A DNA stretch of 64,000 bases from contig CAKOMW010000002.1 of the NCBI GenBank assembly GCA_934096805.1, positions 1 through 64,000 on the forward strand, in the 5' to 3' direction. The notes below the pieces were generated by a model. That model saw only the letters and a program-made list of their open reading frames with translations, did no database searches and had not been told where the DNA came from. This DNA comes from an uncultured Bacilli bacterium (GTDB lineage Bacteria; Bacillota_I; Bacilli_A; RF39; UBA660). Positions 25,243 through 35,656 of this stretch are shown here, piece after piece (the first letter of the stretch is position 1; each line of letters begins with the position of its first letter). A program made the position numbers and the translations under genes.

Positions 25243-26955
25243 ATGAATAAGAATACAATTTATATTATTAGCATTATTGCTCTAGTCCTTGCTATAATAA
25301 TATTTTTTATTATCCTAAGACTTAGTAGTTTAAAAAAACTAAGAACCAAAGCAAGGGAACTAGAAAAACAAAGAAACCTAATTGTATCAACTCCTATTAT
25401 GTCAGAACTATCAAAAATAGAAGTAATCCTAAAAAATGAAAAATTAGAAGAAAAATTAGAACAATGGAAAAAAAGATACGAAATAATAAAAGGTGAAAAA
25501 TATGATGCAATTACAGATAAACTATTAGAATTAGATGGTTTAATTGAAGACAAAGACATAAAAGAATCAAAAGAAAAAGCTGTAGAATTAGAAATGGAAA
25601 TATATAAACTTCGCGTCATAACAGATAATTTACTAGACGAAATTCGCGAAGTAACAATGAGTGAAGAAAGAAACAGGGCAATCGTAACCAAACTAAAATC
25701 AAGATATCGAGATCTAGAAAGAACATTTAATAACAATTCCAATGCTTATCAAGAAATATATCAAAATATTGAACTACAATTTGAAAACATTGAAAAAAAA
25801 TTTCAAGACTTTGAAGAAGTAATGGAAAATAATGAATACGATGAAGTAGTAAAAGTAGTAAAAGTCCTAGATGAAATGATTGCCCACATCGGAGTAGTTG
25901 TTGAAGAAACTCCAGACTTAATCCTACTTATTAACAAGATAATACCAACTAGAATAAAAGAAATAAGAGAAATATATAACAAAATGCTATCAAAAGGCTA
26001 TCCCCTTGATTATTTAAAAGTAGAATACAACACCAGTGAAATAGAAAACAAAACTAAAGAAGCATACGATAGAATAAAAATACTCAATCTAGAAGATAGT
26101 ATGTTTGAATTAAAAACATTCCTAAGTTATCTCGACAACCTAATGACCGACTTTGACAACGAAAAAAGAAGTCGCAAAATATTCGACGAAACAGCTAAAA
26201 CATTCAAATATAAAATAGAAAAAGTAAACAAAATAGTTGCAGACATCTATGCTCAACTAGACGATATAAAAAGTATGTATAACCTGAACCAAGATGACCT
26301 AAATGACTTAGAAACAGTAAATAAAAATCTTTTCGATGCCAACAATGAATTTAACACCATGATAAAAGACTTAAAAAGTAAAAAAGAACCATACTCAAAG
26401 TTAAAAGACAAAATACTAAATCTATCAATAAATTTCGAACACATCGAAGATGACTTAAACGAATGCCTAAAATCACTTGGTAGCATGCACGACGATGAAA
26501 TAAGAGCAAGAGAACAATTAGAAGAAATAACAGAACTCCTAAAAAAATGTCGTAGTAAAATAAGAAACTATAAATTACCGATCATTTCAAACAATTATTT
26601 CGTTGAATTAAGCGAAGCAAATGACTCTATCTATGAAATAGTAAAAGAACTAGAAAAAACTCCAATAACAATAAAAACACTCAATATAAGAGTAGACACA
26701 GCAAGAGACTTATCGCTAAAATTATGCAACACAACCAATGAAATGATAAAAACAGCAAAATTAGCTGAAATGACAATAGTATATGGAAACAGATACAAAC
26801 CAATGGATGATGACATTGAAAAAGGACTAGACGTTGCAAGTCAACTATTCTTCAAAGGAAATTATAAAAAATCATTAGAAACAGCAATTGCAGCTATAAA
26901 CATTGTCGAACCGGATATCTATAAAAAAATGTTAAATGTCTATAAAGACGAGTAA
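25243..26955 (+). CDS. ezrA: Septation ring formation regulator EzrA
   Basis: EzrA is a membrane-anchored spectrin-like protein that restrains FtsZ ring assembly away from midcell and takes part in division in Bacilli. The protein has an N-terminal helix (about 5-24: TIYIISIIALVLAIIIFFII) and then five hundred residues of coiled coil. The conserved region after the helix (LRTKARELEKQR, MSELSKIE) and the C-terminal ASQLFFKGNYKKSLETAI are EzrA-like. ATG 25243 (570 aa) follows GTAGGTGG; the upstream in-frame start at 25195 has none. It is transcribed alone. Confidence 0.92.
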   Translation: MNKNTIYIISIIALVLAIIIFFIILRLSSLKKLRTKARELEKQRNLIVSTPIMSELSKIEVILKNEKLEEKLEQWKKRYEIIKGEKYDAITDKLLELDGLIEDKDIKESKEKAVELEMEIYKLRVITDNLLDEIREVTMSEERNRAIVTKLKSRYRDLERTFNNNSNAYQEIYQNIELQFENIEKKFQDFEEVMENNEYDEVVKVVKVLDEMIAHIGVVVEETPDLILLINKIIPTRIKEIREIYNKMLSKGYPLDYLKVEYNTSEIENKTKEAYDRIKILNLEDSMFELKTFLSYLDNLMTDFDNEKRSRKIFDETAKTFKYKIEKVNKIVADIYAQLDDIKSMYNLNQDDLNDLETVNKNLFDANNEFNTMIKDLKSKKEPYSKLKDKILNLSINFEHIEDDLNECLKSLGSMHDDEIRAREQLEEITELLKKCRSKIRNYKLPIISNNYFVELSEANDSIYEIVKELEKTPITIKTLNIRVDTARDLSLKLCNTTNEMIKTAKLAEMTIVYGNRYKPMDDDIEKGLDVASQLFFKGNYKKSLETAIAAINIVEPDIYKKMLNVYKDE

Positions 26956-26964
26956 TAAAATAAG

Positions 26965-27022
26965 AAAACCTTAAATGATATAAACCATATTTTGGAAATA
27001 CCATAAAAAAAGGTTTTTTTAT
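26965..27022 (+). terminator. Terminator after ezrA
   Basis: AAAACCTT (26965-26972) pairs with AAGGTTTT (27010-27017) across an AT-rich stem-loop, followed by Ts. Confidence 0.6.
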
Positions 27023-27096
27023 ATATAATTATGTTAAATTTACTATAATAACAAAAAAGTACATCATCAAAAAAACAAACAAATGTATCGAAAATC

Positions 27097-27126
27097 TTGA
27101 CACATTATTCTTTACTATGATATAGT
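27097..27126 (+). promoter_or_regulatory. pcrA promoter candidate
   Basis: TTGACA (27097-27102), 18-bp spacer, TATAGT (27121-27126), about 85 bases before pcrA. Confidence 0.55.
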
Positions 27127-27210
27127 AAAAACATAAAAGAAAAATTAAACAAAAAACCTATTTTACTTTTGTTGTAATTACTTTTGTAGTATACTTAAAG
27201 AGGTGATAAA

Positions 27211-29286
27211 ATGACAGAAAATTTAAATGACATGCAAATCGAAGCAGTAAAACATAAAGATGGACCTCTTCTTATACTGGCGGGAGCTGGTTCCGGAAAA
27301 ACAAAAGTATTAACCACTAGAATTGCTTATTTAATAAAAGAATACAACGTAAAGCCAAGTGAAATTCTTGCTATTACATTTACTAATAAAGCAGCAGGAG
27401 AAATGAAAGAAAGAATAACTAATTTGATTGGAAAAACAAATCTTTTAGCATGCACTTTCCATTCATTTGGAGTAAGAATTCTCCGTGAAAATTACAGCTA
27501 TTTAGGTTATCAAAAAAACTTTAATATTTTAGACAGTGATGATTCTCTAACATTAATAAAAAAAATATTGAAAGATTATAACATTGACCCCAAAAGAATA
27601 AGTCCATACATGATAAGAAATAAAATATCAAATAATAAAAGCGAGTTTGTTTTACCAGAAGAATATAAAAAATTCGTCTGTTCAGAAGAAGACGACATTA
27701 TCTACAAAGTCTATAAAAAATATCAAGAAACATTATTTAAAAATAATTCTGTAGACTTTGATGACCTATTAATTCTCCCAATAAAGTTATTTAATGAAAA
27801 CAAACACGTCCTTGAAGAATATCAAGAAAGATACAAATACATCTTAATAGATGAGTATCAAGACACCAACCGTGCTCAATACATTTTATCAAAAATGATA
27901 AGTGCTAAATATCATAATATATGTGCTATCGGTGATAATGATCAATCAATTTATTCCTTTAGAAATGCCGATTACAGAAACATTTTAAACTTTGAAAAAG
28001 ATTATCCCAATTGTAAAACAATAATGTTAGAACAAAATTATCGTTCAACCAAAAACATCTTAAATGCAGCAAACTCAATAATAAAAAATAACAATCAAAG
28101 AAAAGATAAAAATCTATGGAGCGACAATAATGATGGCGATAAAATAACCATCTATAAGGCCCATGATGAATTAGATGAAGTCTTTTACTGCATAAGAAAA
28201 ATAAAAGAACTGTTAAAAAAAGAAGTAAGCTACAAAGATATAGTAATTCTCTATAGGACAAATGCTCAATCTCGTATCTTCGAAACAGAACTTTTAAAAG
28301 CCAATCTGCCATTTAAAGTCGTAGGAAGTTTCTTCTTCTATCAAAGAAAAGAAATAAAAGATTTATTAGCATACTTAAAACTAATCAATAATCACAATGA
28401 CGACATTAGTCTTCGAAGAGTAATCAACACTCCTAAAAGAGGAATAGGACTTAAAAGCCTTGCAAACCTAGAAGAAAAAGCTACAAACAATGATATAAGT
28501 CTGTTCGATGCTATAGAACAAGGAAAAGAATTAGAATTTAAAAAACTAATTATTGAATTAACAAACGAAAAAGAAAATCTTTCATTAACAGACTTCGTTG
28601 AATTAGTATTAGAAAAAAGTGGGTTAAGAAAAGCCTTAAAAGAAGAGCACTCTTTAGAATCAGACATAAGAATAGAAAACTTAGAAGAATTTAAATCAGT
28701 TACAAAAACATTTGAAGAACAAAGTGGAGTAATATCATTGGAAGACTTCCTACTTGAAGTAAGCCTCGTAAGCGACATCGAAGAATATAAAAACGATCCT
28801 AACAGAATAACTCTAATGACAGTCCATTCTGTAAAAGGTCTAGAATACCCATACGTCTTTCTCGTTGGAATGGAAGAAGGTCTATTTCCACATAAAAACT
28901 CTTTAACAAAAGAAGAACAAGAAGAAGAAAGAAGACTTATGTATGTAGCGGTAACAAGAGCCAAGAAAAAGTTATACATAACTTGGGCCAAAAACAGAAG
29001 AATCTATGGAATAGATCAAATATGTATAAAAAGTAGATTTATAAACGAAATAGACAACGATCTATTAGAACTAGATAACAAAGATGAAATAAAACCAATC
29101 AAAAAAGAAAAAAAATTATACGATAACGACCAAGAATTCACATATGGAGACAAAATAGAACATGAAACCTACGGAAGTGGCGTAGTAATCGAAGTATCAA
29201 AAACAATAATAACCGTAGCCTTTAAAAACGGAATCGGTATAAAAAAACTATTAAAAAATCATAAAAGTATTAGGAAGGTGAATTAA
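27211..29286 (+). CDS. pcrA: ATP-dependent DNA helicase PcrA/UvrD
   Basis: A superfamily 1A 3'-5' helicase used in repair, rolling-circle replication and removal of RNA polymerase or RecA. The 691 residues include motif Q (LNDMQIEAV), Walker A AGAGSGKTKV, motif Ia TFTNKAAGEM, motif II LIDEYQDTN, motif III GDNDQSIYSFRNAD, motif IV LEQNYRS, motif V TVHSVKGLEYPYVFLVG and motif VI VAVTRAKK. The C-terminal RNA-polymerase-binding Tudor-like segment (IEHETYGSGVVIEV) is kept. AGAGGTGAT precedes ATG 27211. ligA, its frequent partner, is not adjacent. Confidence 0.97.
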   Translation: MTENLNDMQIEAVKHKDGPLLILAGAGSGKTKVLTTRIAYLIKEYNVKPSEILAITFTNKAAGEMKERITNLIGKTNLLACTFHSFGVRILRENYSYLGYQKNFNILDSDDSLTLIKKILKDYNIDPKRISPYMIRNKISNNKSEFVLPEEYKKFVCSEEDDIIYKVYKKYQETLFKNNSVDFDDLLILPIKLFNENKHVLEEYQERYKYILIDEYQDTNRAQYILSKMISAKYHNICAIGDNDQSIYSFRNADYRNILNFEKDYPNCKTIMLEQNYRSTKNILNAANSIIKNNNQRKDKNLWSDNNDGDKITIYKAHDELDEVFYCIRKIKELLKKEVSYKDIVILYRTNAQSRIFETELLKANLPFKVVGSFFFYQRKEIKDLLAYLKLINNHNDDISLRRVINTPKRGIGLKSLANLEEKATNNDISLFDAIEQGKELEFKKLIIELTNEKENLSLTDFVELVLEKSGLRKALKEEHSLESDIRIENLEEFKSVTKTFEEQSGVISLEDFLLEVSLVSDIEEYKNDPNRITLMTVHSVKGLEYPYVFLVGMEEGLFPHKNSLTKEEQEEERRLMYVAVTRAKKKLYITWAKNRRIYGIDQICIKSRFINEIDNDLLELDNKDEIKPIKKEKKLYDNDQEFTYGDKIEHETYGSGVVIEVSKTIITVAFKNGIGIKKLLKNHKSIRKVN

Positions 29287-29287
29287 A

Positions 29288-30187
29288 ATGAATAAAACAC
29301 TAGTAATCATGGCCGCAGGAATGGGCTCAAGATATGGAGGACTAAAACAAATCGAATCCTTCGGACCAAACAATGAATTAATAATAGACTACTCAATTTA
29401 TGATGCCAAAAGAACAGGCTTCAATAAAGTAGTATTCATAATAAAAGAAGAAAACTACGAACTTTTCAAACAAAAAATCGGAGACAGAATATCAAATCAC
29501 ATAAAAGTAGAATATGCATTTCAAAAATTAACAGACATTCCAGAAGGATATAAAATCCCAGAAGAAAGAATTAAACCACTTGGAACAGCCCATGCAATAT
29601 ATTCAGCAAGAAACTATATAAATGAAGACTTTGCAGTAATAAATGCCGATGATTTCTATGGCTATGAAGCATTCAAACTATTAAGTGAACAACTAGAAAA
29701 AGCAAACGAAAACGAATACATAATGATTCCCTACAAAGTAAAAAATACAATTACCCCAAACGGAAGTGTAAAACGAGGAGTTTGCTTAGTAGAACAAAAC
29801 GAACTAAAAGGAATTGAAGAATCAGTAATTGAAATAAAAGATAAAAAAATAATGAAAACTCCAATCGGAACAGACAAAACAACCGAAATAAGTGAAGACA
29901 CCTTAGTATCAATGAACCTTTTCGGATTTAAGAAAAATATCTTAACCTACATTGAACAAGACTTCAAAAACTTTTTAGAAGAAAATAAAAACAATCTCCT
30001 AGAAAAAGAATTCTTTTTACCAGACGTAGTATTCAATTGTATAAAAAGAGGACAAATTAAAGTGAAAGTTTTCCCAACCAATGAAAAGACATATGGCGTA
30101 ACTTATAAAGAAGATAAACACCAAGTAGAAGAAGCCATAAAAGAAAAAATAAAAGAAAACATCTATCCTAACAATCTATGGTCATAA
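29288..30187 (+). CDS. Nucleotidyltransferase family protein (sugar-phosphate or choline-phosphate type)
   Basis: A Rossmann-like NTP-transferase: MAAGMGSRYGG (8-18) is the nucleotide loop, NADDFYG the metal-binding aspartate region, and KPLGTAHAI a substrate loop. The 299 residues match a Firmicutes group of unknown substrate found near cell-surface sugar genes, more like LicC/GalU-type enzymes than GlmU. AGGAAGGTGA precedes ATG 29288, two bases after pcrA, so both are probably on one message. No glycosyltransferase nearby indicates the sugar. Confidence 0.8.
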   Translation: MNKTLVIMAAGMGSRYGGLKQIESFGPNNELIIDYSIYDAKRTGFNKVVFIIKEENYELFKQKIGDRISNHIKVEYAFQKLTDIPEGYKIPEERIKPLGTAHAIYSARNYINEDFAVINADDFYGYEAFKLLSEQLEKANENEYIMIPYKVKNTITPNGSVKRGVCLVEQNELKGIEESVIEIKDKKIMKTPIGTDKTTEISEDTLVSMNLFGFKKNILTYIEQDFKNFLEENKNNLLEKEFFLPDVVFNCIKRGQIKVKVFPTNEKTYGVTYKEDKHQVEEAIKEKIKENIYPNNLWS

Positions 30188-30257
30188 AAAAAACTAAGAG
30201 GCATAAATTAATAAAAATACTAGACAATAATAAAAAAATATGATAAAATCATATACG

Positions 30258-30310
30258 TTATCAAGCAATCCGCTGGCTAAATAAAATAATAAAGAACCAT
30301 GATTGCATAA
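30258..30310 (+). promoter_or_regulatory. Probable L19 leader (autoregulatory 5' RNA)
   Basis: GCAATC (30265-30270) closes with GATTGC (30301-30306) around a mostly AT-rich loop containing CGCTGG and CCAT, immediately before the rplS ribosome site. Firmicutes rplS genes commonly carry such a leader (Rfam L19_leader); I cannot run the covariance model. Confidence 0.45.
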
Positions 30311-30326
30311 GAAAAGGAGTGTTAAT

Positions 30327-30671
30327 ATGAATTTAGTAGACAAAATGGCCGCTAAACAAATCAAAAGTGATATTCCTGAGTTCAGAGTTGGAGATACAGT
30401 TCGTGTTGATGTAAAAATCATCGAAGGAAAAAAAGAACGTATCCAAGCATATGAAGGAGTAGTCACTAGTCGTAAAGGTTCTGGATTAAGTGAAACATTC
30501 ACAGTAAGAAAAATCTCTTATGGTGTTGGAGTAAACAGAATTTTCCCTGTTCATTCTCCAAAATTAGCAAAAATTACTGTCGTAAGACGTGGTAAAGTAA
30601 GACGTGCTAAACTAAACTTCTTAAAAGATTATGTTGGACAATACAGAATCAAAGAAAAAGGAATAAAATAA
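30327..30671 (+). CDS. rplS: 50S ribosomal protein L19
   Basis: L19 lies at the subunit interface. The 114 residues show the family core: [29 protein letters not shown] and the end [19 protein letters not shown] 30327 follows AAAAGGAGTG; an upstream in-frame start at 30303 would lie in the leader hairpin. The usual neighbours rpsP, rimM and trmD are absent. A strong terminator overlaps the stop codon. Confidence 0.97.
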   Translation: MNLVDKMAAKQIKSDIPEFRVGDTVRVDVKIIEGKKERIQAYEGVVTSRKGSGLSETFTVRKISYGVGVNRIFPVHSPKLAKITVVRRGKVRRAKLNFLKDYVGQYRIKEKGIK

Positions 30672-30690
30672 GGCACCTGCCTTATTTTTG
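30666..30690 (+). terminator. Terminator after rplS
   Basis: Perfect 9-bp stem AAATAAGGC / GCCTTATTT with loop ACCT and T tail. Confidence 0.85.
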
Positions 30691-30697
30691 TTATACT

Positions 30698-31222
30698 ATG
30701 AAAAAAGAAACAACCAAAAAAGAAAAATACAAAGAATTAATAACCTACGCCATAATAATAATCTTAATTATTCTGATAAGAACCTTTATTATAACCCCTG
30801 TAAGAGTAAACGGAACAAGCATGGATGACACCTTAAAAGATAAAGAAATAATGCTTTTAAACAAATTTAGCTATTACTTCAAAGATATAAAAAGATTCGA
30901 CATAATAGTAATAGACTATGAAAATACAAAACTAATAAAAAGAGTAATCGGACTACCTGGAGAAACCCTAGAATACAAAAATAATAAACTATACATAAAC
31001 GGTAAAGAACAAAAAGAAACCTTCTTAAACCAAGAAACAGAAGACTTTAATATTGAAGACCTAGGATACACTAAAATTCCAGAAAACTGCTACTTCGCAA
31101 TTGGTGACAATAGAAAAGACTCACTCGACAGTAGAGTATTCGGTTGCTTTAAAAAAGACCAAATCAAAGGAAAAGCAAACATTGTCCTATTTCCGTTAAA
31201 AAACTTTGGATACAAGCACTAA
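30698..31222 (+). CDS. lepB: Signal peptidase I
   Basis: A membrane serine protease that removes signal peptides from secreted proteins. One N-terminal helix (about 15-33) is followed by the catalytic Ser41 in NGTSMDDTL and Lys81 in IKRVIGLPGE, then the box E motif GDNRKDSLDSR. The 174 residues match the Gram-positive short form. The start lies eight bases after the rplS terminator with no visible ribosome site, so expression may depend on read-through or a leaderless message. Confidence 0.94.
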   Translation: MKKETTKKEKYKELITYAIIIILIILIRTFIITPVRVNGTSMDDTLKDKEIMLLNKFSYYFKDIKRFDIIVIDYENTKLIKRVIGLPGETLEYKNNKLYINGKEQKETFLNQETEDFNIEDLGYTKIPENCYFAIGDNRKDSLDSRVFGCFKKDQIKGKANIVLFPLKNFGYKH

Positions 31223-31304
31223 CTTGTATCTTTTTTTATTAAAAAGTTTACATTACAGTAACAATATATTATAATAAAATAAAAGAATAAAAGGAGAAAA
31301 AGTT

Positions 31305-33242
31305 ATGAAAAAGAAAAGCAAAGGGCAAACCATTATTATAATTATCCTAATCATATTATTAGTAATTCTAGCAATATGTGGTTACTACATTTATAAACAA
31401 CTTAACAACAATAATAATGAAAACCCAATAAACAATTTAAAAGACCAAACAAAAAAAGAACCAACCAAATTAACTAAAGTAGGAGAATACGACCTTATAA
31501 CTTCAATAGGAAGCAATTATTTCATTATCGAAGAAAATGAAAAATACGGTGTAATAGACACCAATGGTAAAATAATCGAAGAAATAAAATACGACGACAT
31601 TTCCTATTTGATTGACGACTATTATTACACAACCCTAAAAGATCAAGTAACATTAAAGAGGAAAGGAAACACTGTAGGTGACATAAGTAAATACGAAGGA
31701 AACAAACTATATAAAGATGAAAACGAAAAAGATGCCCCTTACATTCTTTTATACTCTGAAAAAAATAAAGATACTAAAAAGTTAGAATACAGTCACTTTG
31801 AAAAAGCCAAAGATGACTTAAGACTAACCTATGCTTCAACCAAAAAAAACTATAAAACAATAGTATACAACTCTAAAACCGGAGAAAAAGTAAAAGAAAT
31901 AGATAACTATCTAAGAAAAAAAGAAATAAACAATACCAAAGAAAAAAGCTATTTTGCTTATGACTACATAAAAGATGAAACAAGAACCATAACATACTAC
32001 GATAAAGATCTAAACAAAACTATAAAAGACAATAACTATATTTCACTAGACAACATATACAATGAAGACTTCAGTCACAACGAACAATTCCTAGACCTTG
32101 TAACAACCAAAAAACAACTAGGAAAAAAATACGGCTATTACAGCATAAAACAACAAAAATTAATTCTCCCAATTGAGTATGGCACCACTAAAAAAACAAA
32201 AAGCATTGTCCAAACAAATAAAGATGAAACCCTATTCGTAATAAGAGACAATACCTTTAAAAACTATTACGCAACAAAAGGTAAATACACACTAGTAGAC
32301 AGCACCAACAAACAAGTCCTAAAAGGAAAATATGACAATATTGACTTAATTGAAAACTTTATACTAGTAGCCAAAGGAACAAACCTAAAAATATATGATA
32401 AAAACCTAAAAGAACTATATAGTTTTAAATTCATTGAATATGACAAAAAATATTGCTCAGGAAAAAAAGACTACTGTGATTTACTAGGAACATACATCTT
32501 TGGCTACCAAAAACTATCATCCAACATTCTAGCAGTCGAATCCTTAAAAAAAGATAATGACAAAACAATAAACAAAGACACTGAAGAAAACGAATCTACA
32601 AGCTACAAATACTTCTACATAAAAGATGATAAAATAGACCTAAAAGAAGAAGAAATTCATGTCCTAGTAAGAGAATCACTAGACAAAAGATACATCATAA
32701 GAACCACATACGATAACGATTCAAAACTAAAAAAAGTAACAATCTACGATGAAAACTTAGAAAAAATAAATGCCATCGACACCAACATCCCAGATAATAA
32801 TAACAACATTTTCTGTCAATGTGAAAACTCATGTGATGCAAACATACCAGACGATGATCATTTTAAATCACATGATCACTACGACTATGACATAAGCGAA
32901 GACGGAAACTATCTTCTAATAAAATACTGCGTTCCAACCCAAAATGACACCGAACTAAAAACAATCTACTATGACATCAAAAACAACAAAGAAGTCCAAA
33001 AAAACGAAATGTATAATTACAACAAAGAAGGTAATTATTACTATCAAGCAACTTACAACGATCAAGGCAACATAACCAAAATGACAATCTATAACAAAAA
33101 CAACAACGAAATAGCCCTAATCGAAGAAAAAGGCTATACTATAAGAGAAACAAACTCATCAAAAAACTATGTCATTATTTCTAAAGTAAAAGAAGAGAAT
33201 AATGATACAACAACAAAAGACATGTTATATAAATTTGAATAA
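31305..33242 (+). CDS. Membrane-anchored WG-repeat-like protein
   Basis: The 645-residue protein has an N-terminal membrane helix (about 8-30: IIIIILIILLVILAICGYYI) and a large outside region. Short repeats of the WG (KWGF-like) type are visible: EKYGVIDTNGKIIEEIKYDDI, KKYGYYSIKQQKLILPIEY and YTLVDSTNKQVLKGKYDNI. Such repeats form beta-propeller-like or solenoid structures of unknown function. A Cys-bearing, acidic loop with several His/Asp (about residues 500-530) could bind metal. AAAAGGAGAA precedes ATG 31305. It is a single-gene unit sharing a bidirectional terminator with the next, opposing gene. Confidence 0.8.
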   Translation: MKKKSKGQTIIIIILIILLVILAICGYYIYKQLNNNNNENPINNLKDQTKKEPTKLTKVGEYDLITSIGSNYFIIEENEKYGVIDTNGKIIEEIKYDDISYLIDDYYYTTLKDQVTLKRKGNTVGDISKYEGNKLYKDENEKDAPYILLYSEKNKDTKKLEYSHFEKAKDDLRLTYASTKKNYKTIVYNSKTGEKVKEIDNYLRKKEINNTKEKSYFAYDYIKDETRTITYYDKDLNKTIKDNNYISLDNIYNEDFSHNEQFLDLVTTKKQLGKKYGYYSIKQQKLILPIEYGTTKKTKSIVQTNKDETLFVIRDNTFKNYYATKGKYTLVDSTNKQVLKGKYDNIDLIENFILVAKGTNLKIYDKNLKELYSFKFIEYDKKYCSGKKDYCDLLGTYIFGYQKLSSNILAVESLKKDNDKTINKDTEENESTSYKYFYIKDDKIDLKEEEIHVLVRESLDKRYIIRTTYDNDSKLKKVTIYDENLEKINAIDTNIPDNNNNIFCQCENSCDANIPDDDHFKSHDHYDYDISEDGNYLLIKYCVPTQNDTELKTIYYDIKNNKEVQKNEMYNYNKEGNYYYQATYNDQGNITKMTIYNKNNNEIALIEEKGYTIRETNSSKNYVIISKVKEENNDTTTKDMLYKFE

Positions 33243-33273
33243 ATACAAGCTAAAACTTGTATTTTTCTTTTAA
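33240..33273. terminator. Bidirectional terminator between convergent genes
   Basis: AAATACAAG / CTTGTATTT stem with T tail on + and an A-rich (T on -) flank on the other side. Confidence 0.75.
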
Positions 33274-33492
33274 AAACAAAATTTTTTCATAAACATCCTT
33301 ACTAAGTTTTTCCTTAGCAATCTTTAAATAAGGAGTACAATCATACATAATATCCTTCCAATTATTTTTAACATAATAATAAATAATATCAACTTCATCA
33401 TCTGAAATACTCAAATTTTCCTTAAAACAATAATTCTTAATATCATCCTTACTAAGTCTCTTTACATAACTTCCAATAATACTTTCATACAT
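33250..33492 (-). CDS. Small DUF2624-like protein, 80 aa
   Basis: A short, charged, helical cytoplasmic protein; the part SKDDIKNYCFKENLSISDDEVDIIYYYVK resembles DUF2624 (B. subtilis YqfT), of unknown function. AGGTGAT lies at a good distance before its ATG on the - strand. It is divergent from the PBP gene with only 40 bases between starts, and convergent with the WG-repeat gene. The family call is tentative. Confidence 0.6.
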   Translation of the reverse strand: MYESIIGSYVKRLSKDDIKNYCFKENLSISDDEVDIIYYYVKNNWKDIMYDCTPYLKIAKEKLSKDVYEKILFLKEKYKF

Positions 33493-33532
33493 TTAAAATC
33501 ACCTAATAATTTATATGTAAGTTTTTTTAAAA

Positions 33533-35596
33533 ATGAACCAAAATAATAATATGAGAAAAACAAATAATAATATAAAAAAAACTATTAACAAAAGAATCTT
33601 AATCATAGAAATACTAATTATTTCTATTTTTATCTGTGTCTTCATAAGAATAAGCTATTTAAACATCTTCCGTGGTGATTATTACAAAATGCTTTTAAAC
33701 AACAAAACAAACGTCTATGTCTATGGCGATTCTACACCACGTGGTAAAATATATGACCGCAACATGACCCTCTTAGTAGACAATACATCAGTAAAAAGCA
33801 TCTACTATAAAAAAGAAAAAAATATTACCCCAACAGAAGAAATAGAACTAGCATATCAAATAAGCAATAAACTAGACATAAGCTATAAAAAAGCAACCAC
33901 TAGAATCCAAAAAGAATTCTTTATTTTAAAATATAAAGAATTAACAAACAAAAAAATAACATCACAAGAATTAGAAAAATTAAAAAATAGAAAACTAACC
34001 GAAGAAGACATCTACGAGTTAAAAATAAAAAGAATCACCAAAGAAGATCTAAAAAAACTAAACAATAAAGACAAAAAAGTAGCATATATATACTATTTAA
34101 TGAACAAAGGCTACTCATATGATGAAAAACTAATAAAAACACCAGCAACAGACAAAGAATATGCCTACATATCAGAAAACAAAAACGAATTAAAAGGCTT
34201 TACAACAAAATTAGAATGGAAAAGAAAATATCTATACGGTGATACTCTAAAATCAATCCTTGGAGAAGTATCAGAACCAAACAAAATTCCTGAAGAAGAC
34301 CTAAAATACTACCTATCTCAAGGCTATTCCAGAGACGATAGAGTAGGACTAACCGGAATCGAAAAACAATACGAAAAAATCCTAAAAGGAACCAAAGACA
34401 AATACAAAATAATGGACGATAACTCATTAAAACTAGTAGAAAAAGGAAAAAGAGGAAACGATATTGTTCTATCAATAGACATAAATCTTCAAAAAGAATT
34501 AGAAACAATGCTAAAAAAAGAAGTAATAAAAACAAAATATGAAAGAAACACTGACTTCTACAGTGGAAGTTTTATAATAATGCAACAACCAAAAACTGGA
34601 GAAATACTATCATTGCTTGGAGAACAAGTTTATTATGATAAAAACGGTTACAAAACATATAATTATGAAGAAGGTAACATGCTAATGACAATAACGCCAG
34701 GTTCAGTTGTAAAAGGAGCCAGCATGATAGTAGGATACAATAATAAAGCTATAAAAATAGGAACAAGCTTCTACGACAACTGTATATACCTATATAATTT
34801 ACCAGAAAAATGTTCTTGGAAAACACTAGGACTAGTAAACGATCTCCAAGCCTTACAATACTCATCAAATGTTTATCAATACCTAACTGCCATGAAAGTT
34901 GGAGGTTTTAGCTACTATCCACATAAAAAACTAAAAATAGATGAAAAAGCCTTCTCAAAATACCGAGACGTTTACTATCAATTCGGATTAGGAGTAAAAA
35001 CAGGAATAGATTATCCAAAAGAAGAAGTAGGGTATAAAGGAGAAAACAAAGCCGGAGATCTTCTTATAAACTTTGCAATAGGGCAATATGACACCTATAC
35101 ACCACTTCAATTAAGTCAATACATAACAACTATAGCCAATAATGGAACAAGAGTAAAACCAAAACTTCTAAAAAAAGTGCTAAATCAACAAGGAGATACA
35201 ATTTATGAAGAAACCCCAACAACTCTAAACAAAATAAATACCAAAGAAAAATACTTAAAAAGAGTCCAAAAAGGTTTTAGGTTAGTAATGACAAATGGAA
35301 CCGGTGTAGGTTATATAAATGAGACCTATAAACCAGCAGGAAAAACCGGAACCAGTGAAAGTTTTATAGACACAGATAATGATGGAACAATAGATAATCA
35401 AACAGTCAGCAATAACTTCATAGCCTATGCCCCATATAATAAACCAGTAGTTTCAATAATGACCTCATCCCCTAACGTTCAAAATCCTAAAAGAGGAGAG
35501 TATAAATCAAACATAAATTATAGATTAATGGAAAAAAGTAGTAACATTTTCTTCAAATATTACACAATTAAAGGAGAAAGAAGAAAAAATATATAA
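33533..35596 (+). CDS. Class B penicillin-binding protein (PBP2/PbpA-like transpeptidase)
   Basis: A monofunctional transpeptidase crosslinking peptidoglycan. The 687 residues begin with a basic tail and one membrane helix (about 20-40), then the pedestal with RGKIYDRN (70-77). An inserted charged region follows (about 100-215, Lys/Glu-rich). The transpeptidase motifs are S391-VVK, SSN (444-446) and KTGT near residue 590. The inserted part is unusual but inserts occur in the family. No strong ribosome site precedes ATG 33533; ATG 33551 is an alternative. No RodA/FtsW gene is adjacent, so elongation versus division role is open. Confidence 0.92.
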   Translation: MNQNNNMRKTNNNIKKTINKRILIIEILIISIFICVFIRISYLNIFRGDYYKMLLNNKTNVYVYGDSTPRGKIYDRNMTLLVDNTSVKSIYYKKEKNITPTEEIELAYQISNKLDISYKKATTRIQKEFFILKYKELTNKKITSQELEKLKNRKLTEEDIYELKIKRITKEDLKKLNNKDKKVAYIYYLMNKGYSYDEKLIKTPATDKEYAYISENKNELKGFTTKLEWKRKYLYGDTLKSILGEVSEPNKIPEEDLKYYLSQGYSRDDRVGLTGIEKQYEKILKGTKDKYKIMDDNSLKLVEKGKRGNDIVLSIDINLQKELETMLKKEVIKTKYERNTDFYSGSFIIMQQPKTGEILSLLGEQVYYDKNGYKTYNYEEGNMLMTITPGSVVKGASMIVGYNNKAIKIGTSFYDNCIYLYNLPEKCSWKTLGLVNDLQALQYSSNVYQYLTAMKVGGFSYYPHKKLKIDEKAFSKYRDVYYQFGLGVKTGIDYPKEEVGYKGENKAGDLLINFAIGQYDTYTPLQLSQYITTIANNGTRVKPKLLKKVLNQQGDTIYEETPTTLNKINTKEKYLKRVQKGFRLVMTNGTGVGYINETYKPAGKTGTSESFIDTDNDGTIDNQTVSNNFIAYAPYNKPVVSIMTSSPNVQNPKRGEYKSNINYRLMEKSSNIFFKYYTIKGERRKNI

Positions 35597-35656
35597 AAAT
35601 GTTTTGATTTTTTGAAAAAATTTGATATAATATCTATGGAAATGAGGAGGGATATT

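Noticed and set aside
30685..30705. Extended -10 (TGTTATACT) directly before lepB
   Set aside because: It would place the transcript start inside the coding region, so it cannot serve the chosen start.
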